DNA from: Tubiluchus corallicola
Lineage: Eukaryota > Priapulida > Priapulimorpha > Priapulimorphida > Tubiluchidae
Length of the DNA: 64,000 bases
Assembly: GCA_030141605.1 (NCBI GenBank)
Contig: JAQGDQ010000024.1
Span: forward strand, 885,501-949,500
Direction of reading: 5' to 3'
Position 1 is the stretch's first letter. Each line of letters begins with the position of its first letter. A program made the position numbers and the translations under genes. The notes beneath the pieces are model-generated. The model saw nothing but the letters and a program-made list of their open reading frames with translations, had not been told where the DNA came from and did not search any database. Shown piece after piece: positions 62,640 through 64,000 of this stretch.

Positions 62640-63172
62640 CCACTGAACTCAATTTCTGATGAGGAGGATACCGTTCAGGAGGGGTGCTTGTCAAGCTGCA
62701 CCAAGATACAGGAGAGTAGGTTCTTGCACAGTCACTTTCACTGCCATTATTCTGGCTGAAAATGCTCCTTCATACCCAGCCTTGGCAAGCCGTCAAAGTT
62801 TTCACAACTTATCCTTCATCCTATTCATGTGAACAGACATTCTCTACTATGGCGGTTGTCAAAAACAAGTATAGAATCGACTACAATTGGAACATGACAT
62901 GTGTCTGGCATTGTCAGTTACCGCACTTCGAATTGAGAAGTTGGCTTCTCAAAAGCAAGCTCAACCTTCTCACTGATTACAACCTTGCTTTTAACTAACT
63001 CTTATTATTTAAAATATTTTAAAACAAATATTTGTTAGTAGTTATAATAAGGCCTTTTGAGGCACATATTCTCGTCTCTTTAATAAATATCAAACTTAGT
63101 TTCGAATGGTTGGGGTCGTGCAGCTTGGGCAACTGATGCAATTCCCCATCAGAGAAAGGTTGAAAACCACTG
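62640..63172 (+). mobile_element. hAT transposase remnant with terminal repeat
   Basis: The frame at 62762-62998 encodes YPSSYSCEQTFSTMAVVKNK, the conserved C-terminal dimerisation segment of hAT/ZBED-type transposases (Y.CE..FS.M...K...R). About 150 bp later AAGGTTGAAAACCACTG (63156-63172) resembles a hAT terminal inverted repeat. A second hAT-like end, GCTCGATGCTCATCCCTA, lies at about 63504-63521, so nested or neighbouring elements are likely. Left ends were not found. Confidence 0.6.
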
Positions 63173-63522
63173 ATCTAGTACCTACATGGTTATTGTTAAT
63201 AGCATAAATATTTTGTATAGCACATATATTTAAGCAGGTTGGACAACTGTTTATGGTGTAGCTAGCAATTTTATGTAATAATTGTACTTGTTTGGCACTT
63301 TATGTGAAAGCGACCACATAATTGTTTGTGGCATGAATTTTTTAACAGTGAACCCCTAAAATCTGGTGCCTATGCTGCAGCCTAGTTAGCCTATTGATAA
63401 ATACACGCCTGAAAACTATGTGTGGTTGAAATTCTGAATTATTTGAAAATATAGTTTTAGGTTCAAATCGAATACGAACTAAAAAACTAAAAAAATCTCA
63501 AAAGCTCGATGCTCATCCCTAG

Positions 63523-64000
63523 TAACTGTAAATTGTGACACTAAAGAAAATTAAATAAGCATCTTATTGAAGTGTAGTAATATAGTAGTGATAAAGAAAA
63601 TGACCAAATTATAAGAAACAAAGCTTGATATACAACAACAACAGTGGATGCAATTAACTTTACTTGATTAAAGTAAAAGTTAAACTTGTATGGTTTGCTA
63701 CCACTTTATATTATAAATTAAAATAACAGCCATCAACACGACCTAAATTGAAACAAAACATTTAAAGAACATATTACAAATAAAATCTTAGAAATCAACA
63801 TTAAACAAAAAACTTTGCACCAGCACACAAATTTCTCCTTGATGTAGCACACTGACCAAGATGTACAAAAAAAGCCAACAAGAAAATGGAATGGTGCATT
63901 CAATTAAAAAAAGCTGTTATATGCTTTAATTCATAAGTAAAACACTCACACATATAAGGCTTATAAGCGCACAAAAATAATATGAATATAAAGATTATTC
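63523..64000. other. Window edge, nothing recognised
   Basis: AT-rich sequence without exon-like segments. It is presumably intron of the minus-strand gene, if that gene continues upstream. Confidence 0.35.

Overview
This is an AT-rich, intron-rich animal nuclear window. Extracellular domains (immunoglobulin, Kunitz, fibrinogen-related), phase-1 symmetrical exons, class A GPCRs, LINE/SINE/hAT/pogo remnants and a 100-N scaffold gap all point to a metazoan. The fibrinogen-related domains resemble the contactin-associated-protein (CASPR/neurexin-IV) type, and the short intronless GPCRs fit an invertebrate such as a cnidarian, sponge, placozoan or invertebrate deuterostome. The species cannot be settled from the sequence alone.

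Layout. Positions 1 to about 12.8 kb hold no gene I can support. They contain decayed non-LTR retrotransposon pieces, tRNA-derived SINE-like sequences and a LINE-derived fold-back hairpin. From 62.3 kb down to 12.8 kb on the minus strand I reconstruct one large gene of at least 42 coding exons (about 6.7 kb of coding sequence, roughly 2,200 residues), 5' incomplete at the window edge. Its domain order is twelve Ig domains, Kunitz, three Ig domains, a fibrinogen-related domain (FReD1) interrupted by a second Kunitz, a Ser/Thr-rich linker, a second fibrinogen-related domain (FReD2), and a short tail ending in a hydrophobic segment that could be a GPI-anchor signal. Domain boundaries lie at phase-1 introns, and twelve Ig domains are split by a phase-0 intron between the B-strand Cys and the core Trp. 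This explains growth by exon duplication. Between 52.4 and 58.4 kb a near-identical unit of about 2.17 kb, coding two Ig domains, is tandemly repeated almost three times.

One 13.6-kb intron of this gene (17,707-31,339) splits FReD1. It carries, on the opposite strand, a tandem family of single-exon rhodopsin-type GPCR genes: four apparently intact, one truncated chimera and one old pseudogene. That cluster has been disturbed by a solo LTR with a 5-bp target duplication, a 42-bp repeat array at the truncation point, and a non-autonomous hAT-like element with 8-bp target duplications.

The other introns hold pogo/Tigger-like elements with TA duplications, a 2.5-kb inverted-repeat element with a nested MITE, a LINE tail, SINEs and simple repeats. 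The host product looks like a surface or secreted adhesion/recognition molecule with two potential protease-inhibitor modules. The GPCRs are probably independent genes that happen to be nested. No functional link between the two can be shown from the sequence.
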